The notes under the pieces were generated by a model, which worked only from the letters and a program-made list of their open reading frames with translations, searched no databases and was not told the origin of the DNA. Shown here in pieces: positions 1 to 11,198 of a stretch of DNA of 64,000 bases. A program made the position numbers and the translations under genes. Source of the DNA: Xanthostigma xanthostigma (Eukaryota; Arthropoda; Insecta; Raphidioptera; Raphidiidae); the NCBI GenBank assembly GCA_963575645.1, contig OY754475.1, forward strand, positions 5,766,001 to 5,830,000. The letters are read 5' to 3'. The stretch's first letter is position 1. Each line of letters begins with the position of its first letter.

Positions 1-351
1 GACATTTTTCCCCTTTCTACGCACAAACATATTTGTTATATTGGGTAAAGTAGGGTTCACCTACACTCTGTTAAATCAACCAACTATGCGTTTTCAGCAA
101 ATAAAGTCCTGACACAGGCAAACGCGCGATTTCGCGTTCAGATTAAAAACAGTGGTCGTAAACAATTTCAGATGAAATATGGAACGACCTCAAAAATTAC
201 TTTGTACAGGCATTTTGGAAATTTTAACAAAGCCTCGACAACGTCAGTATTTCATACCTTATAGAAAAGTTTTCTTTCCTATTTTTTTAAAAACTTAATT
301 CACGCATATTTTATAATTTATTCTGTACATTCTTATTCAAAATTTATTTTA

Positions 352-563
352 TGCTTCGCCCGAATTTGTAGATTGCCATCGTTCTTTCGTCGTTAAAAAA
401 AGTGTTCTCCAAGAAAAGCGTTTTTATTTTAACGCGAAAAAATATAGTCTGCGTTCATTCTAAATACGGGTGGAAAAAAATTTTATAATCGGATGAGTAG
501 TTTCGGAGATTACCTCCTACATCCAAATCTCCAAATTTTACCTCTTTATTATATTAGTATAGA
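352..563 (-). mobile_element. Helitron-like element, family A, 3'-truncated
   Basis: Read on the minus strand it starts A|TCTATACTAATAT. It then carries the family hallmarks: 'GGAGGTAATCTCCGAAACTA', 'CATCCGAT', an 'AAAGCG...TTTTATTTTAACGCG' block (as seen on plus) and 'CGAATTTGTAGATTGCC'. The GC-rich 3' hairpin and CTAG end are missing; homology stops in the 'GGGCGAAGC' part. The A|TC start matches the Helitron rule of insertion between A and T. Non-coding and non-autonomous. Confidence 0.7.
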
Positions 564-732
564 TTAAATCTCTTAGGGGGGACGATATAAATCTGTCAAA
601 AACTTCATATAAAAATGATTAATTTACTTTACACTATTTCAGGGTGGAATATACTAATTTTTAAGTATTTTTTTTGGTATATTGTTAACGAATCGTTCCT
701 TTTATACGTGCATTTTAGTTACAATAAACTAT

Positions 733-1214
733 TGATTTTATTCAACTCATGCGCGTTATTCATGTTTTATCATGCCTAAAAAGCGAACCCTAAATAGCCA
801 TTTACCGACTGGTGACAATTACTTGTCATAACTCAATGAAGATTCCTACTAGCTCGGCCCTTGTGGAGTAATGAAAATAAACGTAACTATTTTCTGAGTC
901 GTAACGAAAGTAGGTAACAACAACTCCGTTGTTACCCATTAAGACTAAAACTGAGAGGCCGAATGTTTTCGACATGGAGTTTATTCATAACCGGCTAACC
1001 TCAAACCAAAACATTGAATCGTGCTGTTTGGTGCTGTTAGTATTGACAGTTTTTTTTATAAAGAAATAAATAGATATTTACAACATCTCATTATAATTAA
1101 AACATGAATAACGCGCAATTGTTGAATAAAATTATGGGCGCAACTTGTAGGCTAAGTCATGACCTGTCAGCGCCATGAATGACTAGACTACTAGTTACGC
1201 CAATAACTATTATC
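733..1214 (+). mobile_element. TIR element with terminal hairpin module (copy 1 of 2)
   Basis: A nearly identical ~480 bp copy lies at 47409-47900. The first ~400 bp is bounded by inverted repeats: TTTTATTCAAC plus CGCGTTATTCATGTTTTA on the left, and the matching TAAAACATGAATAACGCG plus GTTGAATAAAA near 1100-1133. A further ~80 bp (1134-1214) folds on itself, GGCGCAACTTGTAGGCTAAG against CTAGTTACGCC. It belongs to the repeat because both copies carry it. No coding capacity. The superfamily is not clear. Confidence 0.75.
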
Positions 1215-2238
1215 ACACACTCTTTTTCTAGAAAATATCTTGTTAATATTAATTTATCATTACTGTTTATTGAATTGAGAAATATCCGCAATTGAGAATA
1301 AGTTATTGGTACAGATGAATAATTTTATCAAAGATTTATTGCGCCAAGTTATTACGTATAGTGTTACTAAAGGGGATAAATTGTTGAGACATGAAAGGGA
1401 ATTAATATGCTCCAACATTGCACACATAATATGAGTTCTCATCATTTGCAGGTATGGATTTATAACCATACGCTGCGTGTTAAGGGTTGATTTTTTCTTT
1501 TTAAGCTCAATCGAAATATATTTATTTAAACTGTGTTTAAATAGTTATCAGAAGGTGTGTTTCAAAGAAAATTTTACCTTATTAATAGAGCAGAATATTT
1601 CAATATGAAGGCCACAATATTGTCTGCATCCAATTTTCCGCGCAGAGTGATTTTGGTACAGTTCTGGAGATTGCAATTGCTCACTCTAATGTGGACAGCA
1701 GCTTTTTGAATGTACATTTCACTTTTTTATTAACACTAAATTATAAATAAATGTTTTTTTAGGTTATAACTATCATAAAAAGTTCCCGAATATATTTCAA
1801 AAAGGCCTCGCAAAAAATGAAATAATGTCACATTTTTTTAATAACACTTGTTTCGAAAAACAGTTGTACAGATCATAAAACGAGTTCACTTTTTTTGCAT
1901 TTAATAAACAATAAATATTATTAATTTGTACGGTTAATGAAGAGACAATTCAACACCCAACTCACAACTAGAACTGAATTAGACGAGAACATTTTGTACC
2001 TATTTCTAATAGAAAATTACGTAACATACTTTTTGAATGACTTATTCAATGTTTTACTATTTACATGTACAGTCTGGTCACAGAAAAAAAAAGAATTCAC
2101 GTGTTTATTGTCACATTTTTTGTACCTCAAAAATACATTTTTTTTTAATTTTTTTTACCAATACTTAGCTATATTTTATTTGTTCTTAATATAAGCATTT
2201 AATTTATTGCATATTATAGACTTTCGACAAATAAGTTA
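1215..2238. other. AT-rich stretch without recognisable features
   Basis: Low-complexity A/T runs and two short chance frames. I see no coding signature, no RNA gene and no repeat shared with the rest of the window. Confidence 0.5.
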
Positions 2239-2450
2239 GTTTTCTTAAAATCGGTCCTACCGTTTTAGAGTGATGTCAAGTAGTCAAAAATTCTTTGAAC
2301 GTAATTTTCATTGTATCAGCACTGCAAAAATAGCAATAGTTATATTTAGTTTCTTTAAAATCGGTCCAACCGTTTTCGAGTGATGTCAAATAGTCAAAAT
2401 TCCTTGAATTTAATTTTTGTGGTATCAGGACTGCAGGAATAAGCAGTAGT
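2239..2450. repeat. Diverged tandem duplication, ~110 bp unit
   Basis: Two adjacent units share 'AAAATCGGTCC-ACCGTTTT', 'GAGTGATGTCAA-TAGTCAAAA', then a GTATCAG-ACTGCA segment. Spacing between equivalent positions (about 2244 and 2354) is 110 bp. The 'AAAATCGGTCC-ACCGTTTT' wording is typical of Helitron- and SINE-like debris in insects, but no terminus is visible. Confidence 0.6.
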
Positions 2451-2499
2451 TCAACCCTGACCGAGCTATAACTTTGATACTAATATAATCCGTTATAGC

Positions 2500-3387
2500 T
2501 CCACGACCGCATGTATCAATTCACGTGAATAATTATTAACAATTGAAGCGTGAATCGTTCACGCCCCCTATATTATATAATATGTAAGTTCGACAGTAAA
2601 CTTACACAGTGTCGCAACATCTATAAAAAAAAAGTATACATTATTGCGAGGCTGTTGACGAAGAAACTTGTGATCTAACGGGAGTTCCCGTCGAAGACCG
2701 CAACCCTTTATCACTTTTAGTTTTTTTTATAAGAATAACCTCAGTTGTAAGTCGTATATTAGTGGCATATTTCTCGATTTTTTTCAAAACGGAAAAAGGA
2801 AGAAGGGAATCCTTTCAAAATTTAAAAATTTTTGAGAAAAAAGTGCGCTCTGTTTCGTTTAATATTGTACATACTTACAGAAAAAGTCATACTGAATCGA
2901 TTCCGACCATCCGCAATCATGTATCTCTTGTAGTTTCGGAGATATAGCCGATATTAACTGTTTATTCACTTTAGACCGTCATAGCGTCTAAACTAATCGA
3001 GATACGAATTTGTGCTTAGGCCTAATCGATTCAGCGTACTTTTTTCTATAAGACACGTCAATATTAAGCATATCGGGAATATTTATATAGTTTTCCAGTT
3101 ATCGTAAATCGTTTCATGTTTTCATGCGCTTTTCAAATATGCAACTTTTTAAGACAACGATTTTTGGCCTATTTTATATTAACCGGACTTACAGAACAAG
3201 TCAAGCTGAATCGATTTCGATCATCCGCAAATCGAAACTAAACTTGTGCAGGGTTCCCTGAAAGTAAAGCATAGTACAATTTTAAGTCGATTTTGCTCGA
3301 AAAATAATTGATCGATTGAAACCATATATTTTTTAAACGCCGGTTTATTAGAATATGAATATATTTTTTTGTTAACTCCCGTTGTAA
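2500..3387. other. Degenerate repeat debris, no gene
   Basis: A motif 'CTTACAGAA-AAGTCA-CTGAATCGATT' near 2874 and 3189 is followed by 'CGA-CATCCGCAA' each time. A related inverted fragment 'CTAATCGATTCAG' lies near 3022. This looks like the remains of a duplicated repeat, ~315 bp apart. No coding evidence. Confidence 0.4.
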
Positions 3388-3592
3388 AACCACGTCCTAA
3401 AAAGCCACGCCGCCACTGGTGTACCCTGGTGGTCATGTAGAGAAAAACAGAGGCAAGATAGCAGCGGAGCGTATGAACTAGGAAGTAGTGTTCATGTTAA
3501 AAAACTTAAATTAATAAATGTGTTGAATTAAATAATATTCATGTTACAAACTTACGTTAATAAATATGTTGAATAAAATAATAATAATTGTT
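3388..3592 (+). repeat. Dispersed repeat, inverted partner of 58376-58590
   Basis: The block containing 'ACGTCCTAAAAAGCCACGC', 'GCGGAGCGTATGAACTA' and 'GTTAATAAATATGTTGAATA' recurs as its reverse complement at 58376-58590. The two copies share about 200 bp with small differences. Element class unknown. Confidence 0.7.
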
Positions 3593-3599
3593 ACACCGT

Positions 3600-4365
3600 C
3601 ATTTTACCACTTTTAATCAAGATTTATAGCCGTTATTTTCTCAACATAACCTCAATTGTAAAACCTGAAGTTATAGGCAGCCTTTGAAATGGCGCTTAGC
3701 CCGAGGCATTGGTATTAATATAATGATGATTTTCTAATAAATAGTACATTATGTAGATACTAAATACTACCGACATTATAATCTAGTATAGTGTGGTTTC
3801 TCATTAGTGAGAGACGAGCGTGTTTTGTTATTAAGGCCAATTGTAGGGATTGCCTTGTTCCTTTTATCCTGCTGATTATCTCCCCGGGGTAATAAAACTG
3901 TGAATAACTGTATCAATTTTAAGATATAATATATTATATGGGTTTCTATAGATATCTATGTACAAAAAACAAAACCGCCTATGTCAATTTTTTAACTTTA
4001 AAAATGACGCTAGCTATTCGACCAGCACCCAAAATTATTAGATATAGAGATGGGCTCATTCCGTTGGATGATTCTATCTAGTGCGTTTGATAAAAATATG
4101 AACGGTCTTCCACATGACGTCATTCGTTAACGAAGTGATCTGTGTATCTTATAACCTTGACCAGTACTTATGTATAATAATAATAATAACTAATAAACAA
4201 TGAGAAAGATTTTATCTACTGCAATATTATTTCAATGGCTAATAATATAATCATTGCGATTAAATTCCAGTTACAGCATATTTTCTCACTAATTTAGTGA
4301 AAGCATAATATTAAACGATTATCGAATAATATTTTTAGAAGGTTTATGTATAAGAAAAATTTAAA
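3600..4365. other. AT-rich stretch, no gene seen
   Basis: No coding signature, no tRNA and no repeat linked to the rest of the window. Short (AAT)n runs occur near 4165-4185. Confidence 0.4.
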
Positions 4366-4441
4366 TGTCATATCGGGACTTGAACCCGAAACAACCAATT
4401 TCGCGTTGGCTGAGTTACATTACTCTACAGTGCCCACGACA
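4366..4441 (-). pseudogene. tRNA-like cloverleaf, probable pseudo-tRNA or SINE head
   Basis: Read on minus, the ends TGTCGTG and TATGACA pair over seven positions with two G-T wobbles. A perfect T-arm TCGGG/CCCGA surrounds TTCAAGT. The anticodon stem GCCAA/TTGGT closes a 7-nt loop CGCGAAA, and a 4-bp GAGT/ACTC can serve as D stem. The acceptor-to-anticodon interval is about five bases too long and position 33 is G rather than T. A working tRNA is therefore unlikely; an ancient tRNA or SINE head is more plausible. Confidence 0.45.
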
Positions 4442-4449
4442 GTTAATTT

Positions 4450-5518
4450 TTGATTTCAAAAATAATAGTAACATTTATTCACCCATGAACATAGGCATAA
4501 GTAAACCATTTGTTTGTAATGAGTTACAATTGAATTAAAGAAATATTCAATAAATTTAATATTCCACATATTGACGTAAACCCTCGGATCTTGTACACGA
4601 CAGACTGCATATTACCGCATGGTCTCTCCTCAGCAGACATACCTACCTATCTACATAACGCAAAGCCTACTGGTTAAATACTCTCGTACCTACTAGATCA
4701 AATGAACCGTCAAAAAGTTGATACTGAAGATGAAGTGGAATAAAATATCGTATATATCTCGTGTGACAGTTAGAACTCGCTGCCTCACGTTTCAATTTAA
4801 CGTGACTACTCGTGAGTAATAAATGGCAATACGCCACTAAATATATAAACTACTATTTAAATGTTTGTCACAGTGATAACTATTGATTTTGGTGCCAATC
4901 AGTTGTTTTGGAAATATTTTGTAATAGCCTCGATGTAAGTGATTGATAGGTCGGAATCTTCATTTCTTATTTTATAACAATTTCGATATAAGAGGTGTTG
5001 TCTTGTGGTCGTAGATAAACGCTTATCTAACATAGGTATTATTGTAATTGTGTTTGAACATTGTACAGAAATAACTCGGGGCCTACAACTAAGCTTTGAG
5101 GAACTCATCTTATTTTACAGAATGGTTCTGAAATCAGTAACAATGATAAACACTTTTTTCTCTCTATATTGCGTGTTACAAAATATTGGTTTAATTGAAA
5201 ACTGTACAAAAACGATGCTACATACATGAATACACAGTTTACGAAAAATTTCATTTCAATCGACAATTATTTTTCGAGCAGGATCGATTTGACACTCTAA
5301 TATGGGGAAATATGTATGGTTACAATCTAAGGTCATTTTCAAACCAGATTTTTTTTTGACAATCCTTCCTGCAACCCAACAGAAATGATCCAGAATAAAA
5401 ATGCAGCTACCTAGTATCTCTGTTTTTATTCAGGACCCTTCAACCAATTCAAGATATTTAGCAAAAATTTCTGACTTTCTCAGTCACCTGATTCTCACAA
5501 ATGGTACGTTAATTTTTA
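4450..5518. other. No gene seen
   Basis: Unique-looking AT-rich sequence. Two overlapping opposite-strand frames near 4.9-5.2 kb have no recognisable domain or codon pattern. Confidence 0.4.
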
Positions 5519-5612
5519 TGATGAAAATAAATTTTTCGAAACGTTAGCCACTAGCGAAACATTGGTAAAGCTTATTTTATGATCCTCAACCAAAACCTTC
5601 CTTCATCGTAAT
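5519..5612 (+). ncRNA. Hammerhead-like motif (family 1)
   Basis: GATGAAAATAAATTTTTCGAAACGTT: a hairpin GAAAA/TTTTC directly followed by GAAACG. It is then followed by 'AGCCACTAGCGA' and 'GGTAAAGCTTATTTT'. The same downstream text occurs at 61.4 kb (+) and 12.8 kb (-). The upstream CTGA box is eroded here. Interpretation as a decayed ribozyme-type element is inference. Confidence 0.45.
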
Positions 5613-6079
5613 TTTTATGGTTAACGCATATAAATAAAGGAATCGTTGTCGTATTAATTAAAGAATATTTCTAAAAGAAGTTTCCGTTTTCTTACGTTGC
5701 ATTCACTATATTAAAATTGTTCACTACACACATACGATAGTACCAACCTTCTAGCATTAGGAATTATGTATGAGATTGATATAATACTAGACATGTAACT
5801 CGAAGCTAAGCTATTGTATCCAATTGCTTTTCCATTCTATAGATTTTCTACTCAGAGCATTTAATTTTCCTTTACAGAAAATGTACATAAACAACAGTTT
5901 ACGTGCCAGATTTCCAATTGCTTATTTCCACACGTTCACTTGTTTATTTGGACTCAAAGATGGCGTCGCGCGTGTCAATTGTTTTATACAGTTGAAATTG
6001 TAAATTATTGGAACGTTTCTTCTTATTGCGTTCATAAGATTTACGAGAATTTGACTGTCGGATATAGATAACACGTTTT

Positions 6080-6361
6080 GCTATTACTAAACTATGATTT
6101 GCTAGAGTTTCGTTACTCTGTCTGTTACGTTTTCATGGCCAAACCGCTGGACCGATTGTGATGAAATTTAATAAGGAGATAGAATAAACTCTGGGGAAGG
6201 ACATAAACTATTTTTTCTCAAAAATTAACTCCTAACGGGCTTCAATGGGTAATAAATTAAGGTTTAAAGTGGATGTTCCGCACTTGTTTCTAAATGAATG
6301 CAAGCTACTTAAGTGTATGTTTCTGGGCTTTCACGCAGACGAAGTCGCCGGTAAAAGCTAG
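6080..6361 (+). mobile_element. Helitron-like element, family C, 3' end intact
   Basis: It begins with the 'CCAAACCGCTGGACCGATTG-TGAAATTT' opening common in non-autonomous insect Helitrons. It ends 'CACGCAGACGAAGTCGCCGG-TAAAAGCTAG|T', a GC-rich terminal hairpin followed by CTAG and T. The exact 5' end is not certain. Non-coding. Confidence 0.75.
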
Positions 6362-6757
6362 TAGTCTCCTAATATTATTCAACACCCATTGTTGAACCCA
6401 CAATGCAATGTTAGAACTAGATGATATCCGATTTGCTAAAAACAAACTATATTAAAATACGTTTCGGAAATAGTTCACAGTTCTTAAACGTGGAAACAAT
6501 ATCAATTTTCCGTGTTATCTGTAACACGCAGTGTTCAGAGTGTCTTCAACTGTAAAAAAGAAACTGTCAGAACCAAGAAACGGAGTACGTTCCCCCGTCG
6601 TCCTTTTCACACACCTTTGACAATATTTTTTATATGATATTTGACATATTGCAGCCATATGTTCAACCAATGGACCGTGCTTTATTATTATAGACATAAC
6701 GTATTATACAAACTTGCAATATGACATAGTATCTTCAGATTCACTCTTGCGTTTATG

Positions 6758-7276
6758 AAGTGCATTTATAAAATATCAAGTCTTTAACAACTCAGCACCT
6801 CGTTTATCTCGACAAGACATATTAAAATTACATTTCTTCCCAATAAAACAGCCGTTTTTCATGCCTGTAATATGACTAGCCCAACACTAATTACCAAAAG
6901 CGACTTGTCAGTCACCGTTTATTTCTATAAGACGAACAGAGATAGCAAAGCGACACAAAGCAGGTGTAATATTCGTAAACAACCCCGCGGTCCAGCTTCG
7001 CCCGAATTTGTAGATCGTCGAATTATAAAGTGCATTTATAAAATATCAAGTCTTTAACAACTCAGCAGTTCGTTTATCTCGTGAAGACATATTAAAATAT
7101 AATAAAATAGCTGCATTTCATGCCTGTAACAAGACTAGCCCAACACTAATTTCCAAAAGCGACTTGTCAGTCACCGTTTATTTCTATGAGAGGAACAGAG
7201 ATAGCAAAGCGACACAAAGCAGGCGCAGTTTTTGTAAACAGCCCCGCGGTTCGACTTCGCCCGAATTTGTAGATCA
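6758..7276. repeat. Tandem duplication, 270 bp period, containing Helitron 3' ends
   Basis: Two direct copies start at 6758 and 7028 with 'AAGTGCATTTATAAAATATC'. Each runs through 'GACTAGCCCAACACTAATT', 'CGACTTGTCAGTCACCG' and 'GACACAAAGCAGG', and ends in 'CGCCCGAATTTGTAGATC'. That ending is the inner edge of a family A Helitron-like 3' end in reverse. The second copy continues into a longer family A element. This is a segmental duplication that included part of an older insertion. Confidence 0.8.
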
Positions 7277-7438
7277 CGCGTCGTTGCAAAATTGGTCTCC
7301 ACGAAAAGCGCTTTTATTTTAACGCGTCCATTTTAATGGTTGAGTCTAAATATTGGTGAAAACATTTTTAAAATCGGATGAGCAGTTTCGGAGATTACGT
7401 CCTACATCCAAACTTTCAAACTTTATAATATTAGTATA
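7243..7438 (-). mobile_element. Helitron-like element, family A
   Basis: The minus strand reads from 'CCTATACTAATATTATAAAG' through 'GGACGTAATCTCCGAAACTG', 'CATCCGAT' and the 'CGCGTTAAAATAAAAGCGC' block to 'CTACAAATTCGGGCGAAG', then 'CCGCGG'. The 3' CTAG is not present; the end merges with the duplicated flank. Non-coding. Confidence 0.75.
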
Positions 7439-7439
7439 G

Positions 7440-8103
7440 GTAAATTAATAGATAATTAATCTTTAAAAATAGTTTGTGTAAAATATTATCCATCATTAAG
7501 ATGCTTGAAAAGTTAACGAATTTTTCGACCCTATCCTAATGACCTGAGTTGTCGAGCATGTATAATCAACAATCTCCAACTCTCGTTCTTGCAATTTTAA
7601 AGTTTTCCAACAGTACAGTTGGTTAGTTCTTTTTAATTAAATTGTCTCCTTTTACGTATAGGAAACAAACAAATTAAAATTTTCAAAAAATAGCCACAGG
7701 CAATTTGCAAAAGCGCGAGACGTTAAACGGTATCTGTGAGGGTCATAAACAAGGTTAGTTTTAATTTAAACTTGGAAAGTACAAAACTGTTTCGATTAGT
7801 GTTGAGTTCCGTTTGTTAGGCCGGTTTATGAAGGGAGGATTTAATATACGATATAGGATGCCGGACCGCCGTAGCGGAACCAGACCAGCACTGCTACAAA
7901 AGGTATCGTTCGAAAACAGATCGCAGTGTCGATCGTTTAAGCTGATACCACGCACGATCCAACATCGCACGGTACAAGTTCGTTGGATACGACAAAATCG
8001 AAGGGGTTAAGGAGGAAATTACTTCCCCCCTAGGACCATAATAATAAAAAATAAAACTAGAAATTTTACTAATATCTATATAGGTGAATACAGGTATATT
8101 ACA
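7440..8103. other. No gene seen
   Basis: Overlapping opposite-strand frames occur around 7.76-8.01 kb, moderately GC-rich for this window ('CCGGACCGCCGTAGCGG'). Neither frame has a recognisable domain. I cannot assign a function. Confidence 0.35.
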
Positions 8104-8555
8104 TCTATACTAATATATAACGCTGAAGAGTTTGTTTGTTTGCTTGAACGCGCTAATCTCAGAAACTATTGGTTGGAATTGAAACATTTTTTTTTGTTGA
8201 ATAGCCCATTTTTCGAGGAAGGCTATAGGCTATATAATATTACGCTACGACCAATTGGAGAGGAGCATCAATGAAAAATGTTGCAAGATGCAACTCAAAA
8301 TTAGTCCGTTCGACAAATATTATTAGGTGAAATGCCTTAACTAAATATTGCAATATTAGCGCGCCAAGTATACAAGTCCGGATAGCTCAATCGGTAGAGC
8401 GTAAAACTCTTAATGCCAGGGTCTAGGGTTCAAGCCCCACGTCGGCAAATATATTTTTATTTTTTATTTTCTACATTGCTTTCTTCTAAGGCTTACATTT
8501 CAATTTTTTTAAATTTTATAACGACTGATTAAAATTAAATAAATCTAATTAATCT
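8104..8555 (+). mobile_element. Helitron-like element, family B, with internal tRNA-like module; 3'-truncated
   Basis: It starts A|TCTATACTAATATATAACG, followed by a GTTT microsatellite, 'GAACGCGCTAATCTCAG', 'TATAGGCTATATAATATTA' and 'AAAAATGTTGCAA'. A tRNA-like module follows at 8376-8449, then 'TTTTTATTTTTTATTTTCTA' and 'CATTGCTTTCTTCTAA'. The same order is found reversed at 8885-9505. The CTAG terminus is lost. No protein is encoded. Confidence 0.8.
8376..8449 (+). pseudogene. tRNA-Lys(CTT)-derived module inside a Helitron-like element
   Basis: The order and spacing match a tRNA-Lys(CTT) body: TAGCTCAATCGGTAGAGC (perfect GCTC/GAGC D stem and A box), loop CTCTTAA, GGGTC, then GGTTCAAGCCC (B box). 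The anticodon stem is broken (TAAAA against TGCCA), the T stem has mismatches, and the acceptor ends do not pair properly. It is not expected to make a working tRNA. Internal Pol III boxes remain, so transcription is conceivable. Confidence 0.75.
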
Positions 8556-8884
8556 AGCTCATTTGAAAACTGTTACAACTATAAGCACCTATATAAAAAT
8601 AATTTTCCTACAGTGTTTTCAATTAAATACTTATTATATTAAAAGAAATGTATTACTTACTATAACCGGGCAGGACCGCTACTGTCTCATATAGATCAAA
8701 AAGAACGGTGCACAAAAATAATTCAATTTTCAATTATAAGATGTCTCTGCTATACCTATATCGTCGACACATGTGACTAGTAGTTCATGTCAGATCAAGT
8801 CATATCCCGCGCTTTGCGTTTAGCCGGCACTGCAGCATTTTCTTATGTGATATTAATAAAACAAGTTTACAAATATTTTTAATA
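8556..8884. other. No gene seen between two inverted Helitron-like copies
   Basis: About 330 bp separate the two opposite-facing family B copies. I see no coding frame or repeat signature here. Confidence 0.4.
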
Positions 8885-9505
8885 CTAGCGGTCCCGCCCG
8901 GTTTCACCCGGGTGCAAAAGAATGAATGGGGAAGGAAGGGACATGAGTACACACATTCCTCTTAGTTTACCGAGATGAATGTTGTGTCCAAATTTCATGA
9001 TGATCGGAGTTACCGTTCAAAAGTTTTTGTCGATAAAGAGCAGTATTTAAACTTTTTTTAACTAATAATTTTTTTTAAATGAATTAAATGAAATTAAAAT
9101 AAATTTAAATGTTAGAAGAAAGCAATGTAAAAAATAAAAAAAAAATAAATAAAAATATTTCACAGAACGTGGGGCTCGAACCCACGACCCTGATGTTGAC
9201 AGTCGCATGCGCTACCGATTGATCTACCTGAGGTTGTGTTCTTTCATCACTAATATGAGTATATCTAGTTAGTGCATTTCACATGAATAGAAGCTTATTT
9301 TTGAGATACTTTTTGCAACATTTTTCATTAAAGCTCCGCTCCTAATGGTCGTAGCGTGATATTATATAGCCTTCCTCGGTAAATGGGCTATCCAACAAAA
9401 AAAATTTTATTCAATTTGAACCAGTAGTTCCTGAGATTAGCGCGTTCAAACAAACAAACAAAGAAACAAACAAACAAACTTTTCAGCTTTATATATTAGT
9501 ATAGA
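8885..9505 (-). mobile_element. Complete Helitron-like element, family B (621 bp) with tRNA-like module
   Basis: On the minus strand: flank A, start TCTATACTAATATATAAAG, the family B body, and a tRNA-like module (about 9233-9162). After a T-rich stretch and 'CATTGCTTTCTTCTAA' come 'AACTCCGATCATCATGAAAT' and the terminal hairpin 'CACCCGGGTGAAACCGGGCG', then GGACCGCTAG and flank T. Both Helitron end rules (5' TC, 3' CTAG between A and T) are met. No coding capacity; it would need an autonomous partner. Confidence 0.85.
9162..9233 (-). pseudogene. tRNA-Lys-like module with altered anticodon loop
   Basis: The minus strand reads TAGATCAATCGGTAGCGC, loop CTGTCAA, GGGTC, and a perfect T arm GTGGG-TTCGAGC-CCCAC with a consensus B box. 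The body matches the tRNA-Lys-like module at 8376, but the loop centre is GTC rather than CTT. The acceptor stem is poor. It lies inside the family B element, between its 5' half and a T-rich tract. Confidence 0.7.
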
Positions 9506-10613
9506 TTAATAAAAAAAATTATTTGCCTTACAAAACGTATCAATAAGCACGCACAAATACCGTTTAACGTTTTTATTAAACGCACAGACATGCGGTCTTG
9601 ACTTTAAACGCAGCCCGGAACATCAACGTTTGGCTTTGAGCCAACTTTGCTTAGCGATCAATGCTTGACTCCGATCGTTCTTTGTTACGTACGGTCTCTA
9701 GTTCGTATAGCCAACACATATAATCTGTTGGCGCTGTTTAACACACTAAACTCGGCCTAAATTGAAGCATGCATTGATAAAACAACCATAGTATATATAG
9801 ACTCAGTCTTCTGTCGGTACCTACAACGCGCAGACGAGCCGCGCAGGTTGTATCAGCTTCCAGTGCGATTAGGCACGCCCATACTGCTTTCTTATTGGCT
9901 CTACCTACACTCCAATGTAGCTGTAAAACGACGATCAAGGTCGCGCAATAGTGTACTTACAGATGAACTTATCTATTACCCAACACAACACAGCTGTAAA
10001 CATTACGGCCTTCATGCAATCGAAGGAATTGAGGACTAGAGAGCGTTTATAGTGTTTTGTATGCGAGACGGCTAATTCAAGCCCATCATAGTTATAGATC
10101 CAATATTACCAAAAATGCAGCTTGTAGTCGTCGCCGAAGAGATTGCCTTTTTTGCGTATTTTTTTTAAATCTGATATTTGAGCAAATTTTGTGATGTTCC
10201 TGTTCTGGTCGGTATATTATATAATCGTTGTTCTATTTTTAGAAATAATAATATAGAATAAAAAGTAACTTTTGTTCATAATATATAATATGCTGTCAAC
10301 ATTTTTTACTAATTTATTTTTGGAATATTTATTCTGCTTCAAACTTTTTTCAAAGCTATAAATCGTCCTTTTTATAGATAAACGGTGACACTTAGTGATA
10401 TTTAAATTTTAAAAGTTTGTTTGCATTTGAAACAAAAGGATTTTATAAAAATAAAATAGTCAAAATTATATACAGTATTGAATTTGGTTTTTGTTGTTTT
10501 ATATTGTTATTTTATGTTACTGTTAGTTTTTTTTTATACGCTACACAACGAAGTATGGTGGCCATTTTGAACGACATAATTTTCCACTAATAACGCCCTG
10601 CAGTAGTATACTT
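9506..10613. other. No gene seen
   Basis: Mixed sequence with opposite-strand chance frames near 9.74-10.04 kb. No recognisable domain, RNA gene or repeat terminus. Confidence 0.4.
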
Positions 10614-10621
10614 TTATCTAT

Positions 10622-10974
10622 TAGAGCTGTAAAAGTAATGAGAAATTGTGTACCCGTATGTATTCGTTACTTAAAGAACCAGTACCCGTTACTTTCGTAT
10701 CGTTACGTTACTCGTTACTTTTTATACGACATACAATCGATGTACTTAACAGCATCAGAGAACATAAGCATGTAGCTTCGCATCGAGGAGCGTTGCATAC
10801 GTGATACGGAATGACTTCGTTCGTATAACGTATAACCGCATCAAACGAATCGAACTGACATGGATGCGAAAGATGCGAGTAACGAAATGAATTTGTAAGA
10901 AACGATTCATTACTTCGAGTCAGACGATGTACCCGTTACTCAGTAACGAATACATACGGTTTGTTACAGCTCTA
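10622..10974 (+). mobile_element. hAT-like MITE, 353 bp, perfect 8-bp target duplication
   Basis: Inverted ends TAGAGCTGTAA-A and TGTTACAGCTCTA are flanked by TTATCTAT on both sides (10614-10621 and 10975-10982). Subterminal sequence is rich in 'CGTTACT' and 'GTATTCGTTACT' words in both directions, plausible transposase-binding repeats. No coding capacity. The 8-bp duplication and end sequence fit the hAT superfamily. Confidence 0.88.
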
Positions 10975-11198
10975 TTATCTATACTAGTGTAAGCACTATT
11001 AAGTTCTTGCCTAAAAAACAATAAAACGCTTTAATTGAATTATAAATAATTCGTAAAATGATGTTTTCTCTAGAGAAAAAATTAATCAATACAATTTTTC
11101 CAAAATAATAACATTCATTTTTCCAGCGTAGCTAAGGAAAACTAATTTTGACAATATTACAGAAAAGAGAGAGAGTTAATGTAACAAAACTTGCTACA

